Below, piece after piece: positions 40,001 to 51,100 of a DNA stretch of 64,000 nt (position 1 is the stretch's first letter; the number at the start of each line of letters is the position of its first letter). A program made the translations under genes and the position numbers. This DNA is from Camarhynchus parvulus (taxonomy: Eukaryota; Chordata; Aves; Passeriformes; Thraupidae), in the NCBI RefSeq assembly GCF_901933205.1, contig NC_044572.1, positions 92,594,965 to 92,658,964 of the forward strand. Reading direction: 5' to 3'. The notes under the pieces are model-generated. The model had not been told where the DNA came from, did not search any database, and worked only from the letters and a program-made list of their open reading frames with translations.

Positions 40001-43000
40001 TGCTTTTTGGGGAAGACAGTTTTTTGCAATTTTAGGCCTATATCTATCTAATATTTATTTCATGCTAAAATCAGGTACTATCTACTCTTCTGGGAACTGA
40101 TACTGTAAAAGAAATCTATTTTCCCCATCACTTCTGAAATTGCATTGAGTACTCAGCCTGAAGGAGCTAGGTAGAATTGTGTTTACTGCTATGTACAAAG
40201 GGCCTTTATTTTATACCCAGGATAAAGCACACTATAACTCTTGGTAAAGAATCTCCTCTGGCACAGCTCAGACAGTGTAAGGGAATGTGTTTTCACTTTT
40301 TCTCTTCATTGGTTGCAAGGATGGAGACACTTAATTTTTTTAGGACCCTAGAAAGAGGGAATCAAGCAACTGACCAAGCCTTGGCTTTTTTTTTGATACA
40401 GCTTGGTTTGAAGCATCTGGATCATTGGTTGTTCTTTTGCAGGGATATGTCTTGTACTGATTTTGGTAATACAAGTATTATATATGCCAGCAATAATGTG
40501 TTGAGTAGATTCTTCAAAAAAATAAGCAAAAGAAGTCCTTTGAAAGTTTGCATTTTGGCTAAGAAGGCATGCCAAGCAGAATTATATCAAACCATACACT
40601 GTCATGTTTTCGGCTGATACATCACAGAACTTTGCTGTCAACATCTTGGAGCTGGCATCTGTCAACACCAGCATTGTGCCTTATGCAGGGAGCAGACAGC
40701 ACAGCTGCTGTGTAGTTCTTTCCAGTGATTTAAGTCAAACCAAAATGTCTCAGGGTTCAGTCTTTCTAACTTCCCTGAGACTGCCAAGACCCTGTTTTCA
40801 AAGTAAGGGATGCAAACATCTCCCCAGTAAGAGCTTGGAGTGACAACACATTTCCCAGACACAGCTGAGTGTCTGCTGGATAGTGTTTTGCTGCTGCTGC
40901 TGCTGCTCTTGATGCCTTGCAGCAGGTTACACACTCTCAGCTGTTTCTCAAGAGGAACAAGAGCATAAAGAGCAGCAATGCCTCCCCTCCTGTACCACCA
41001 GCTTTACCATACACACTAAATATGATAAAATACAATTAAAGATGGAGCTAACAAGCACCATTTTTACCAAGCCTAGAGCAATAGCTGTGATCAGGAGTTC
41101 AGCTGTCCCCTTCATTTGGGAAAGCCCTGAACTTTTGATCATCTAAATGTACTAATTTTGTCTCATCCATGATGACACAGTTTTCAGTGTTTTTCTTTGC
41201 CTCTGGGATTGACTTACCCTGCTGTAGCAGATGTCCTCTTCAGAGTTGACTGCTGTTCTCCATCTCTCTGTACAACAAAGATGTAGTTGATTTGCTGTTC
41301 GCTATAGAGCAACTAAAATAGGATGGAGAACCTGAGTCCAATATGCAGCTTACAGAATCAGTGGCCTCTAAATGCAGGTGGTCCTGTCAGCCAGCACAGA
41401 CCTTAGCCCACATCCCTTGTCCGAGTGGACAGCATTGCAAACTGTGTCCCTGCACAACTAACAGATTATGTCTCTGGGGACAGGACTTAAGTTAATTGTG
41501 CTGATCATGAAGTTGTTTACCCAAAGCAAGTTGTCTCCCAGTATAGCCACTACTGATTTCTGACTGGGTCCCTCCATGTTCCCAAGGGACACTAGTTAAG
41601 CCAGACTGAGGTGAGCATCTGCTAAAACTGACTTCCCTCCCCAGCTCTGAGAGGTACCAAGCTGATGGATGGGTTTTCTGCATGGGACACAGTCAGGTCC
41701 CTTGGTGCCTTGAGGGAGTGCAGAATCCTTCCACTTTTACACACCCTTCCTGCTTCAGGAAGGACCTGCACTGTTCCTCTGAGGCAGTTTCTCTGCCTCT
41801 GCTTTTCCCAATTCTTGTCAGCTGCCATGTGACAACAGTAGGCTTGCTAGGTCCATCTTTCATTTCTTTCTGAAAATTCTTGCTGTCTTGCTTCAACATC
41901 TTTTGAGTTTATATGCCTTAAGTTTGCACTCCTCTGTTCTATAGGGAGATTAACAGACTTAATCTGCCTATTTTCTGACACCTTCCTTATTGTTATTAAT
42001 AATGGGAAATAAGAGAATTTGAAAGTGTGCTATGTTTCTGAGAGCAGAGATGGTAATTTTTCATGAACACCTTGTATAGCAGCCTTTTCAAATATATGTC
42101 AGAGTTTAAAAATTGTATTTCTCAAAACATCACACAAAGTCTTCCAAATGAGCATGTACTTGAATAGAGCAATATGTATCCTTCAAAATGCATAGACATA
42201 AAACATTTCTCTTTTATTCTTTCCTCAACTCTTAGTCAACTCTTTACAGTAATATTTAATATTGTATCAGTCATTTCATATCCATCTTTCAAAAGCTGAC
42301 TGCTTGTGCAGTTTACTGTCTGCATTGCTGTAAGCTTGTGTGTATGTTTCTCTTGAGTACTAAAGTAAAACATTTTTAAAACATGAGTTATTTTTTCTTT
42401 AGTAGAAATATAAATATTTAAAACTCAGTGTTTCACAGCTTATGTTTTCCTCAGACTTTTCTAGCTAGGGAATTAAATGTTTTAACTTCTGGCAAGTTAA
42501 GTGCCAAAGCTGTTGATTTATCCCTAATTATACCAGGTAGCTAACTGGCAAATTTCTTTCAGAAATAGGTAAGTCCTTATGCTTTAAATGGTCAAGTACA
42601 GGAATTGGTTAATGACTTGAAGCTCTAGCTCACTTGCCTTTCCTGTATAAGGAGAAATATTTGTGTACTATCTTCTGATCTCTTGGTTCATTAAGTCAAC
42701 ATGGAATATGTCAATAGAAATAAAACTAAATATGTGGAGGAAAGGTGGAAACTTAGAAAACTGTTATGGTTTAAGATATCTCTCTTGTTTAAATGTCTTT
42801 TCTCTCCAACTGACTCAGATTAAAACAGACTCAAAAGAAAATCATGATTTTTCTGAGAGCATTTTTCCTAAATATTTTGCAAAACCACATATGTGTAGCA
42901 AAGATAACAAAACCACATGTACCCATTAAGAATGCAGTTACGAAATTTAAAGTGTGTTTCTATTTGAGAGCTGTAAAAGAAAGACTAATCTCAGTAAATG

Positions 43001-43012
43001 TTTGTTTTACAG
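37046..43012. other. Intronic stretch before the second coding exon; no gene recognised
   Basis: The longest + strand open frame of the intron lies here (40177-40617, 146 codons) but its product has no known motif, and the DNA has the AT-rich composition of the flanks, so I treat it as chance. A (TGC)6 run occurs at 40889-40907. The last bases form the acceptor of the second golli coding exon. Confidence 0.6.
40889..40907. repeat. (TGC)6 trinucleotide run
   Basis: A pure TGC/CTG run in noncoding DNA. A second, slightly shorter one at 54518-54533 is also followed by CTCTTG. Confidence 0.88.
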
Positions 43013-43103
43013 AATGCTGAAACCAAGGTGGAGGAAGCAGCTAAGGAGAGCCCAAAAGCAGCCAGACTAACACAGCAGTCATCAGAGGACAATGAAGTAT
43101 TTG
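43013..43103 (+). CDS. MBP: Golli-MBP, second coding exon, partial
   Basis: Ninety-one bases follow the acceptor AG at 43011-43012 and stop at the donor TTTG|gtgagt (43104). Read in phase 0 from the first exon they give 30 codons plus one base, starting NAETKVEEAAKESPK and ending SSEDNEVF, with G expected as the split codon. In mammalian golli-MBP the matching exon, from memory, starts NSETN and ends SEDNEVFG, so both borders and both ends agree while the middle has diverged. The segment is hydrophilic and rich in Glu, Lys and Ala, with no membrane segment, and is probably disordered. The exon ends in phase 1, so the next golli exon must also begin in phase 1; I did not find it before 64000. 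In the protein this lies upstream of the classic MBP sequence. Confidence 0.93.
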
Positions 43104-43289
43104 GTGAGTTACTGCAAAAAGTTGAAAATGTTATTTGAAGTGTTAGCAAAAAGGGAATTCCCACAAAGATGTGGTGATCTACTTAATGTTGGTGTACAGT
43201 ATTTGAGAGCAGGCTGTACACTCCCACAAAGACCTGGAGAGATGGAGGAAAGGACCAAGTAGAAAACAAAGAGGGATCAGCAGTCTGAA

Positions 43290-43625
43290 ACGAATCATCT
43301 CTGAGGAGAAGAAAGATTGAATCCAAGTGTTCAACAAAATGAAAAGTTTATGCAGTAAGGGAAGATAAACTTTTCTCCATCCATAATGGAGAGGATAAGC
43401 AATGAATTCTTAAAACTGCAGAAAGAAAGATGTGATCAAATGTCAGGAAGGGAAATACAGAAACAAATACTAAAGCATTGTGATACATCATCTGGAAAGT
43501 GTGCAGATTCATCACTGCAGGCCTTGAAAAACAGGTTAGACAAGTAACTGTCTAAACTGATGTAATCATCTTGTGCCGGAAGGATAGGCTGGATGACCTT
43601 TGAGAATTCTTGGAGGCCTCAATTT
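43290..43625 (+). mobile_element. Old, diverged CR1 (or CR1-like) LINE 3' end
   Basis: The stretch follows, with many changes, the pattern of old amniote CR1 3' ends: GAGGAGAAGAAAGATTGA, then CTCCAT..ATAATGGAGAGGATAAGCAATGA, AAACTGCAGAAAGAAAGAT, then TCATCACTGCAGGCCTTGAA, AACAGGTTAGACAAGTAACTG, GGCTGGATGACCTTTGAG and TCTTGGAGGCC. The AACAGGTTAGACAA and CTGGATGACCT blocks are the best anchors. It is more diverged than the neighbouring copies and starts within 200 bases of the coding exon. Confidence 0.75.
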
Positions 43626-43762
43626 TAAATGAGCTTCTCTCGGTGTTTTTTGTGTGAATCCTTTCTCTGCTCTCCATATAGGTCTTGCTGATATTTTTAT
43701 TATTTGATCTGAAAGCCACGTTTGACCTTTTCCTCTGTATTGAGTTTTGGAAAAGAGACAGG

Positions 43763-43995
43763 AAATCATAGAATATGCTGAGTTGGAAGGAACCCATCAG
43801 GATCATTGAGTCCAGCTCCTGGACCTGCCCAGAGCACCCCAAAAATCACAGCATGTGCCTAAGATTATTGTCCAGACACTTCTTGAACTCTGTCAGTCTT
43901 GGTGCTGTGAGCACTTCCCTTCAGAGCCTGTTCCAGTGCCCAAACACTCACTGTGTGAAGAACCTTTTCCCGATAAGGGAAACCCTATTGTTACA
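43763..43995 (-). mobile_element. CR1 LINE 3' end fragment
   Basis: On the + strand it begins AATCATAGAATATGCTGAGTT, followed by GGAAGGAACCCATCAGGATC and GAGTCCAGCTCCTGGACCTG, then the CTTGAACTCTGTCAG and GCCTGTTCCAGTGCCCAAAC blocks, and stops near GAAGAACCTTTTCCCG. This is the reverse complement of the avian CR1 3' UTR. It is 5'-truncated with no coding part. Confidence 0.93.
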
Positions 43996-45544
43996 ACTTA
44001 AGGTTGATTTTATGCTAATAGAACTCCAATGAAGAAGCAGTAGTCTAACATTATTGCAGGAGAGGTTGAGGCAAGGCTGATCATGTGGATGTTACTAAGG
44101 CTGATTAGCTTGAAAACTTTTGGATGACTGAAATATTTTTGAATACAGTAAGGATTTTTTTCTTTCAAGGTACAAAAGGAATGGAGCATGAAGAACTAAT
44201 GATTAGTCTTTCTTACTAATAATGGAAACCATTTAACCATCTTTTTTCAGTGAGATAATACAGCGTGATTGGCGCATGAACCTGAATTCCTGGTACAAAT
44301 ATTTCCAACACTGATCATATAGTGCCAGTGGCTGATGAATCCACAAGTGGACTTTAGAACTAGCTTTCAACTTTATTAAGTGGGTGCTGAGGCTATTACC
44401 TCATTTCTTGGCCATTTGCTCTGCCAGTTATTTGCAGTAGATCCAGTAATACTGGTTGTAAAGCCCCATGGCATGGTGTAATGTGCATCTCAAACTGTGT
44501 CCTTTCTCAGTGCAGATCTCTTGTTTTCTTTCTGTGAGAAGGGTGGAGACAGCAAAGCAAGGAGATCTCCATCTGCCTCTTTCTACCAGCAAAATCTCAG
44601 GCATTTAAACCTTCTGTATATTTGGATCACTACTCCTGTGTACCAGTGGCCTAACCCAGCAGTTATTTAAGCCTGTGGTCCATGTGGGAACTGTGTGTTT
44701 AAAGACGGGAATGAAGCATGAAGTTCATTGTTGGTAGGTTTAAACTCGCCGTCCAGTGATCCATACCCTGGATCAACATATTCTTTAACTAATTGAAGAA
44801 AGTCAATATGCAGTGTTCTATGTGGTGTTTAAAGCTAATGATTTGCTAACAAACTGCTGAATATTTCCATGTTCCAAATCTGTGAACTGAGCTGGTTATC
44901 TAACATAAGACACTTATCAGCCTTTGAGAACTCGACATAACAAGGAGGAAAATTTCTTTCCAACTCCAAAACCAGTCAGATTACAGTATCTTATATCAAC
45001 CTTCCTACTACTTTGCAAATGACAGTCTGAGGCTTTTTTGATTTTAAGATTAGGTCAAAACGGGGGTAAAAAAGAGGAAATATGGTGCAAATGGACTCTG
45101 TAATCTTCTCTTACCCTGGTCAATTGAGTAAATCAAAGTGGACTGAAGGTGCAAATGAAACCACTGTGGTAAGAATCAGGGAGAATATTTTGATAAATAC
45201 AGGTTTCATATTGTCTTGAGAATGACTGCTGTATATGCCTTTCTCTGGAGTTCTGGACAATTTCTTAAAATACTCTTACATCTTATAGGGATAAAGAATA
45301 AGCTTGAAGCAGTTTTCCCTAGGTGAGTTATTTGTTGTTCTGTGACTTAAATGATTACAGAGCCTGCTCAGTTATTCTCCCTCTGCCTTGATCTATTTCA
45401 AGCTATCCCTCATTTCTTTCTTTTCCCCCAGTGATGCTAATTATACCAAGCATCAAGTATGCACCAATAGTTGGCTAATTTATAGCTCCAGCTTTGACTA
45501 GAATCCCTCTTCTGAAGAATTTTTAACAGCCTCCAGTCTCTTTG

Positions 45545-45960
45545 AGCGGGTGCAGCTCAGCCTTCCCTTTTCACGGACATCACTATCTTCTTGTAACTTT
45601 TTTATTTTCTGCAGAGATCCTTTCCCTCGCTTTCTCTGGGCAATGCCACCCCCTGCAGAAGGGTTGGCATGGGCAGCAGAGGAGCCCTGAGCCCCCTTTG
45701 AGGAGGGCAGTCCCCCTTGGGAGCCTTCTCTGCCCTGGTGTGGGGCAGCGCAGCGGGCGCTGGAGGAGCCGTGTCCCGCGGCACCCCTGGCTGTCCCTTG
45801 TCACTGAAGCCACCCGGTGGCAGCAGCTGCCAGCTCCAAGGGCGCCTGGACTGCCAACTCCAAGGCTCTTCAGCAAAGGAGGCAGAAATCTCTTGATTTG
45901 CGCTTGTTTCATCACTCCCCAGGGTTAGCGGTGGCATGGACCAGGTGACAATAATGACTT
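45545..45960. promoter_or_regulatory. CpG-rich island-like patch inside the intron
   Basis: This patch is much richer in G, C and CpG than its surroundings, with clusters such as GCGCAGCGGGCGC, CCGTGTCCCGCGGCACC, CACCCGGTGG and GGGCGCC around 45745-45850. By eye it has about a dozen CpGs in 400 bases, whereas neighbouring DNA has almost none. Because of the composition, three overlapping frames of 110-128 codons stay open on both strands, but none has a recognisable motif. Two near-identical words (CTGCCAGCTCCAAGG and CTGCCAACTCCAAGG) repeat at 45827-45870. It may be a cryptic or alternative promoter, an enhancer, or a GC-rich repeat; no TATA or initiator can be assigned. Confidence 0.4.
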
Positions 45961-47202
45961 TTCAGGACAGGGGAACTTTCTCTGCTGTGGACAGCGTGGA
46001 ATAGATGTAGTTGCTAAGGATTGTTATACAGACTATACCTGATGAACTGTACTATTTGAATAGGGTTTTGTTGAAAATACTTCCTTTCAGAGTAAATGTG
46101 GTTTCTGCAGTCCTAATCAGCTGGGTCCAGTTTTGGAAGCAAACACATTAATTATTGATTGAAAATATCACAGTGGTAAGGAACCAAGTGTAGGGCTCTC
46201 TTTCAAGTCTGCTAGACCTGGTAGCATTCTTTGTAGATTCAAGCAAGGTTTCATCCACTACTGTAAAGGGACACCTGTGAACACACATAAATGCCTTAGT
46301 TTTCCTGTTGTTCTTTGTATGGGTTAAATTTGGGAATTACCATTCCAGAAGGCTTTTTTGCATTTCTCTTTAATATTTCTTTTTAGACTGGGATATAGAT
46401 GAAATGACCTTGCCAACAATGAAGCCACATTGTACCAGCTGCTTTATGAAACAAACAAGTCAGGTGTGTCTTACATTTCACAGAACTAAATCTCAAAGGC
46501 AATGAACTTTTTATACAGGAGGATGGAGAAATGGAGCAGAAGGGTAAGGGTATTTGGGAGAGAAAAGACATCACAGTGATGGCATTTGCAACTATGCAAT
46601 TCTGAATTGACAAGAGTTAGTTTTGTTTGCCCTTTGAAAGGATTTTCTTGTGGCACCCAACAGAGTTCTGTTGTCTGATATATACTGAATATGCATCTGT
46701 GATGTGGAGCTAGAACGTCTTGCTCACTGCAAACTTCTGTTGAACTTGCACGTAGTCAACATGGTCTCTGTTGCTACTAGTATGTAGTCAGAAAAGGATT
46801 TTGAATCACAACTCAGTCCAAGGAAGAGAAGAAATTTGCTGGCTGTGGTGCTATGCATTTAAAGAAATGGGTCAGGAGGGGACACTTAACCTTACTTACA
46901 GAGTGTATTTTCAGAAGTTTATTAGATCCAGTGCTACCCTACAATGGTCAGACTGGAGCAGGGGGGAAAACTGCCTGTCATTCTGACCACTGGAAGGACT
47001 GGAGCTTCCTTTCTTTGGTGCAACCCCTATTACATTAACCTGGAAAATTACAAATGCAGATTTTTACTTACATATATTTTTTTTCTGTAGGGTTGAATTA
47101 GCATATAATTACAAGCAAGATTTTTTTGTAGAGAGAATTGTTGCATATTGTGTATTCCCCTTTCTGATGACAGTGAATGTCAAAGTGTGCTAACTTTTTG
47201 TG

Positions 47203-47412
47203 ATAGAATCATAGAATATTTTGAGTCAGAAGGGACCTTTGAAGGCCATCTAGTCCTAACCCCTTGCCATGGGCTAGGGCACTTTGAATTAAATTGGGTT
47301 GCTCAGAACCCTGTCCAATGTCACCTTGACTGTTCCTAGGGATGGGGCATCCACCGCATCTGTGGGTAACCTGCTCCAGTGTTTTACCACCCTCATGGTA
47401 AAAAACATCTGA
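47203..47412 (-). mobile_element. CR1 LINE 3' end fragment, different subfamily
   Basis: It begins TAGAATCATAGAATATTTTGAG, then GAAGGGACCTTTGAAGGCCATC, TAGTCCTAACCCCTTGCC, TTGCTCAGAACCCTGTCC, GGGATGGGGCATCCACC and ends near CACCCTCATGGTAAAAAACA. This is the reverse complement of the CR1 subfamily whose 3' UTR reads CATCTAGTCCAACCCC on this strand, distinct from the copies at 25.2 and 43.8 kb. Confidence 0.92.
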
Positions 47413-47570
47413 CTTGGGAAGACAGAGTAAGACTTTATCTTTTCAAACCCAAAGGTTTCCTTTTTTATCTGGTAGATCAGGTCTGAAATTGTATCTGGAT
47501 GTGGCCATTTTTCTTCTGGCTTAGAGCTTTCCGGGATCCATGCTGTGTGCCTGGAGCTGTACTGTGAGGT

Positions 47571-47690
47571 GTTGGGTTTTTGTTGTTGTTTGGGTTTGGT
47601 AATGGGGTTTTGTGCTTTGGTTATTTGTTGTTGGTGGGGGTTTTTTGTTTGGTTGGTTTTCGGTTTGTTTGTTTGTTCTTTGCATTTTTT
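47571..47690. repeat. G/T-rich low-complexity tract
   Basis: About 120 bases of nearly pure G and T, with GTT, TTTGG and (GTTT)n units and four or more runs of three to five G. The opposite strand is open for 159 codons (47289-47768) only because of this composition and the CR1 next to it. Possible but weak G-quadruplex potential. Confidence 0.82.
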
Positions 47691-48111
47691 GACTAAAAAG
47701 AGGCAAAAGGAACACTTTTTTTTCCTTCTAAAAGGAGAGATCCTATTGTAGAGCTTTTTCAGCACCATCTGCCATTCTGCTGTTTCAAATTACAGAATTG
47801 GGTATGTCCTGAGGTATCTTTTTTGTGTGCAGAGCTGAGAGATACAGCAAGAAAATGTACATTCAGCACAATTCCACGGTGACCCTGACTCACCCTGATT
47901 CTTGCTTATGCTGATGCCTGCTGCTGTGTCCCACGCAGAATGTCCTGTGGGGACTTGTGTAAACCCACGCAGGTTGAAGGATTTCTCTCTCCATGAGACT
48001 TCATCTGTAGTGGTTTGACAGACGCAGTCACTCTCACTGTGGGTCTTCCTCCCCATGGTCCCACTGCATCCAAACATAGGAATTTTTTGAAGCTGTGTAT
48101 TGAATGCCAAT

Positions 48112-48173
48112 TTGGGTTTTCTGGTTGGGTGGGGTTTTTTTGGTGGGTTTGTTGTTGTTGTTTGGGTTTTTTT
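48112..48173. repeat. G/T-rich low-complexity tract with G runs
   Basis: The + strand reads GGTTGGGTGGGGTTTTTTT, then GGTGGGTTTG, (TTG)n and GGG. Four G runs of three or more lie within about 45 bases, with one long loop. Confidence 0.8.
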
Positions 48174-51100
48174 CTCAGCTAAGGATCTATTGATGGTTTA
48201 TAAAGTGTGTCTTGTAAAATGAGAGAATTTGTATTCAGGTCTTACAGAATATACTGACAAAGCAAAGGGAATGTAAATTATTGTATGTTACGTCTGTATG
48301 GATGTCACTCTTTTCCTGTACCCGTTTTTGCTTTTTTATTCTTGCTTAAGAAAGGGAGGGGGCAGAATGTGAAGGGAGGAGCTGGAAGGCACAAGGCCTT
48401 TATCAGGAGGTGATGCAGTCCTGTCAGGAGCTGGCTAAAAGCTGAGGGTTATTGCAGTTCAGTGACCTTACTGGGAAGCTTTTTTCATTGTAAACACAAT
48501 CAATTGTGGAACATGAGCTATGACTTTAATGCAAAATAATGGCAAGCTTACACAAAAAAAATCAATCTGGTGTGACAGCAAATGGTTCTAAAATAGGTGT
48601 TATTACCGTGTTACAGTTATTTCCTCTTGCCTGAGAGGCAAATGGGAGAATTTAGCGTCCTGTCGGTTTTCATTATAAGCTAAGTAATGGTTCTGGTTTT
48701 CCCGCTATCCATTTATTTCCACTTTCCTTAACCTTCTTTCCTTTTCCCAGTTTCTTGCAAGACTTGGTCTGTCTGCCTTTCTCCAGAGACCACTGGTTTA
48801 TCAAAATTACAACAGCAACCCTGGATTAGCTTTCTGAGGTGGAAAGAATTTACATTTTAATAATATTTACATTTTAATAAAAAACCCGTTTGCTATTTTT
48901 GTACAAGTTGTTGGGTCTCAGAGGTACAGCTCACAGCTTTCCTTTTTTTGGCATGGTATTTCATGCTTACCTGCAGATCTTTTTTTTAGGGAAAGGGCTG
49001 AATCTTGTGTATCTTACATATCGTAAAGTGGTTTCTGCAAACTGTGTGTAGTTTTTACATATGGACAAGTGAAACTGAGAGAAGTGCTGTGGTGGGAAGA
49101 GACCTGTAGGAGTCCAGAGGCAGCAGCTGGCCAGCTGTTGGGATTTTTTGTTACTTTAAAATTTGAAGCAACAAATTTTTATAAAATATAGATATTTGCA
49201 ACTTCTATATTAGTTCTGTGGTTGGTTTGGTTATGGTTCATCTTTATGTTTTTTCTTTACTTAAAAGTAGCATTCAAACATTATTTCCTGGCAGCAATCT
49301 GATGCTTTAAACAGTAACAGTAGCTCTTGGACATCTAATTAATTAATATGCCATTAATTAATTAATGTAGTGTTTTACAGTAGCATCATTTAAATCTTTA
49401 AGATTACTTTTAGTATGCCATTGATGTTAAATTGCACTGCAAAATTAGTGCACAAGCACTTTAGGGCATTTTTTAACAGCTCTGATTTGGTACGATTTTT
49501 CTTTTTTTTCTTGTGTGTACCACATGCAAGCAACATACATAACAGGGGTCTGGGTTTTTCTGATGTCATAGGGACTGGATTTGTGACTTGGGTCATTACC
49601 ATAGGCGTGGAGCTGAGGCAGTGATGCCTGCTGTATTTTTAGCAGTGGTGGGCTGTGCTTGCTGTGATTAATCAGCACATTAACAATAAATGACTTATTC
49701 ATTATTTTAATGACTGCTATACAGTGTACAGGAGCTGGTGATTTCTTTTCCTCTTGTTTATTCAGTAAGAGTGAAGTAATTCTGTATGCAGGATGGGGGG
49801 AAGCACAATAGGCATTTACCATCCTATTGTTATCCAGACCAAGCATTGTATCCAAATGTAAAAGTGAGGATCTCCAAGGGTGGTCTAATGTCACATGCTG
49901 CTGGGTGGTGATACCAGGCTTTTGGCTAATGGGCTAGCCATGAAACAAATTACTCCTTTCCCAGTGGATTTTGTCATCTTTGTCTTGTTAGCAGGCTGCA
50001 GCCCAAGAGAGTATTCTGTGTGCACAGAAGTCCTTAGTGTTCTCTGTCACTGATTCTTATGTACCATCCAGTTGGGTTAAGGCAGGATTTTATCTGTAAA
50101 TGAATTAAAAGTGCTTCTGAAAGATCCTTATTTTGGGGAAAGGAGTTGAAATGTTGTTGTCCCATTTCCAATTTTTTTGAGGCTGAATAACCACTCAGTT
50201 CTGTTTTGAGTGAAAGAAGAAGCAGAATAGTTCTCTGTGGGCCAACCGCTCTTCTGTCGGGTTAGCTGAAACAGATGTTGTCATTAAACTTTAATTACAA
50301 CATGACTCACTTTTTAATGCAGTGGCTAGAAGAGAAATAGGAGGAGGTTTTGTACCATACATTAGGAGAATATGAAAACAGCAGCTAAGATTGATAACAC
50401 TTCTGTGTCTTTAAAAAAATAAATAATAAAAAAGCCATCAACTTGGGCTTCCTGCACAATACAAACTATGGAATTTCATTATGTAATTTCTAGATAAAAT
50501 CCTTAATAGGTGATTTGAGTCAGAATAATGTCCAAAAATTTTACTGAAATAGTGGATTCTTCTCAGAATTTAAGTAGTCGGTTACCCTGGTTAGAAGCAT
50601 TTTGTTGATGATCTGGACCTCATAATTACCTCTGGTTGTGTGTCTGACCCCCATGAGGCTGCCCATAGTACACATCATGAAAGACATATCCAAACACAGA
50701 TTTTTTATTCTCTGAATGCAGAAGAAAGAAACCAGGGGAAAAAGGGGGATACAGAGGTAAACATCTTGCCCTCAGAAATACTGTAGCTCTGTGCTATGTT
50801 GATGCTTCCCATCCAGTGTGCTGTTAAATGGGTGAAGTTCCAATTCCTTGCCAGGATCCAATGGGCCTAAGAAATTCTGGGTTGTATTTCTTAATGATAC
50901 TTCCTGCTCACACCCCCCGTAAGTAATGTTCACTCATGATACTGTAATTACCTCTACTGGCTTTGCCAAAACTATAAAGATAGTGAATTGGGCTTAAAAA
51001 TAAAAAATCCATTGACTTGTCCTTCCAACATTAAAGAGTTGGTCTGGAGTGTGGAACAACCTGAGGATATTATGTTCATGTTGATGCCCAAGGAGTATGT

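Larger units (their letters stand above)
12657..43012 (+). other. MBP: Golli-MBP intron between first and second coding exons (30.4 kb)
   Basis: The intron starts with the donor gtgagt and ends with the acceptor tttgttttacag. It is phase 0. It contains CR1 LINE fragments on both strands, one tRNA-derived SINE, an LTR-like scrap, homopolymer runs and several inverted repeats, listed separately. I found no exon-like block inside it with both good splice sites and recognisable coding. Large introns are typical of the golli part of MBP in mammals. Confidence 0.88.

Noticed and set aside
40177..40617. 146-codon open frame on the + strand
   Set aside because: No motif or family resemblance, no codon bias distinct from the intron, no splice or promoter context; expected by chance in 64 kb.
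45542..45937. Overlapping 110-128-codon frames on both strands
   Set aside because: GC-rich DNA has few stops; the translations share no motif and no splice sites frame an exon. Kept only as a CpG-rich patch.
47289..47768. 159-codon open frame on the minus strand, Lys/Gln/Asn/Thr-rich
   Set aside because: It spans the complement of a G/T-rich tract and part of a CR1 3' UTR; the frame is open because of composition.
49445..49894. 149-codon open frame on the minus strand
   Set aside because: No recognisable domain, overlapped by other frames, no gene-like context.
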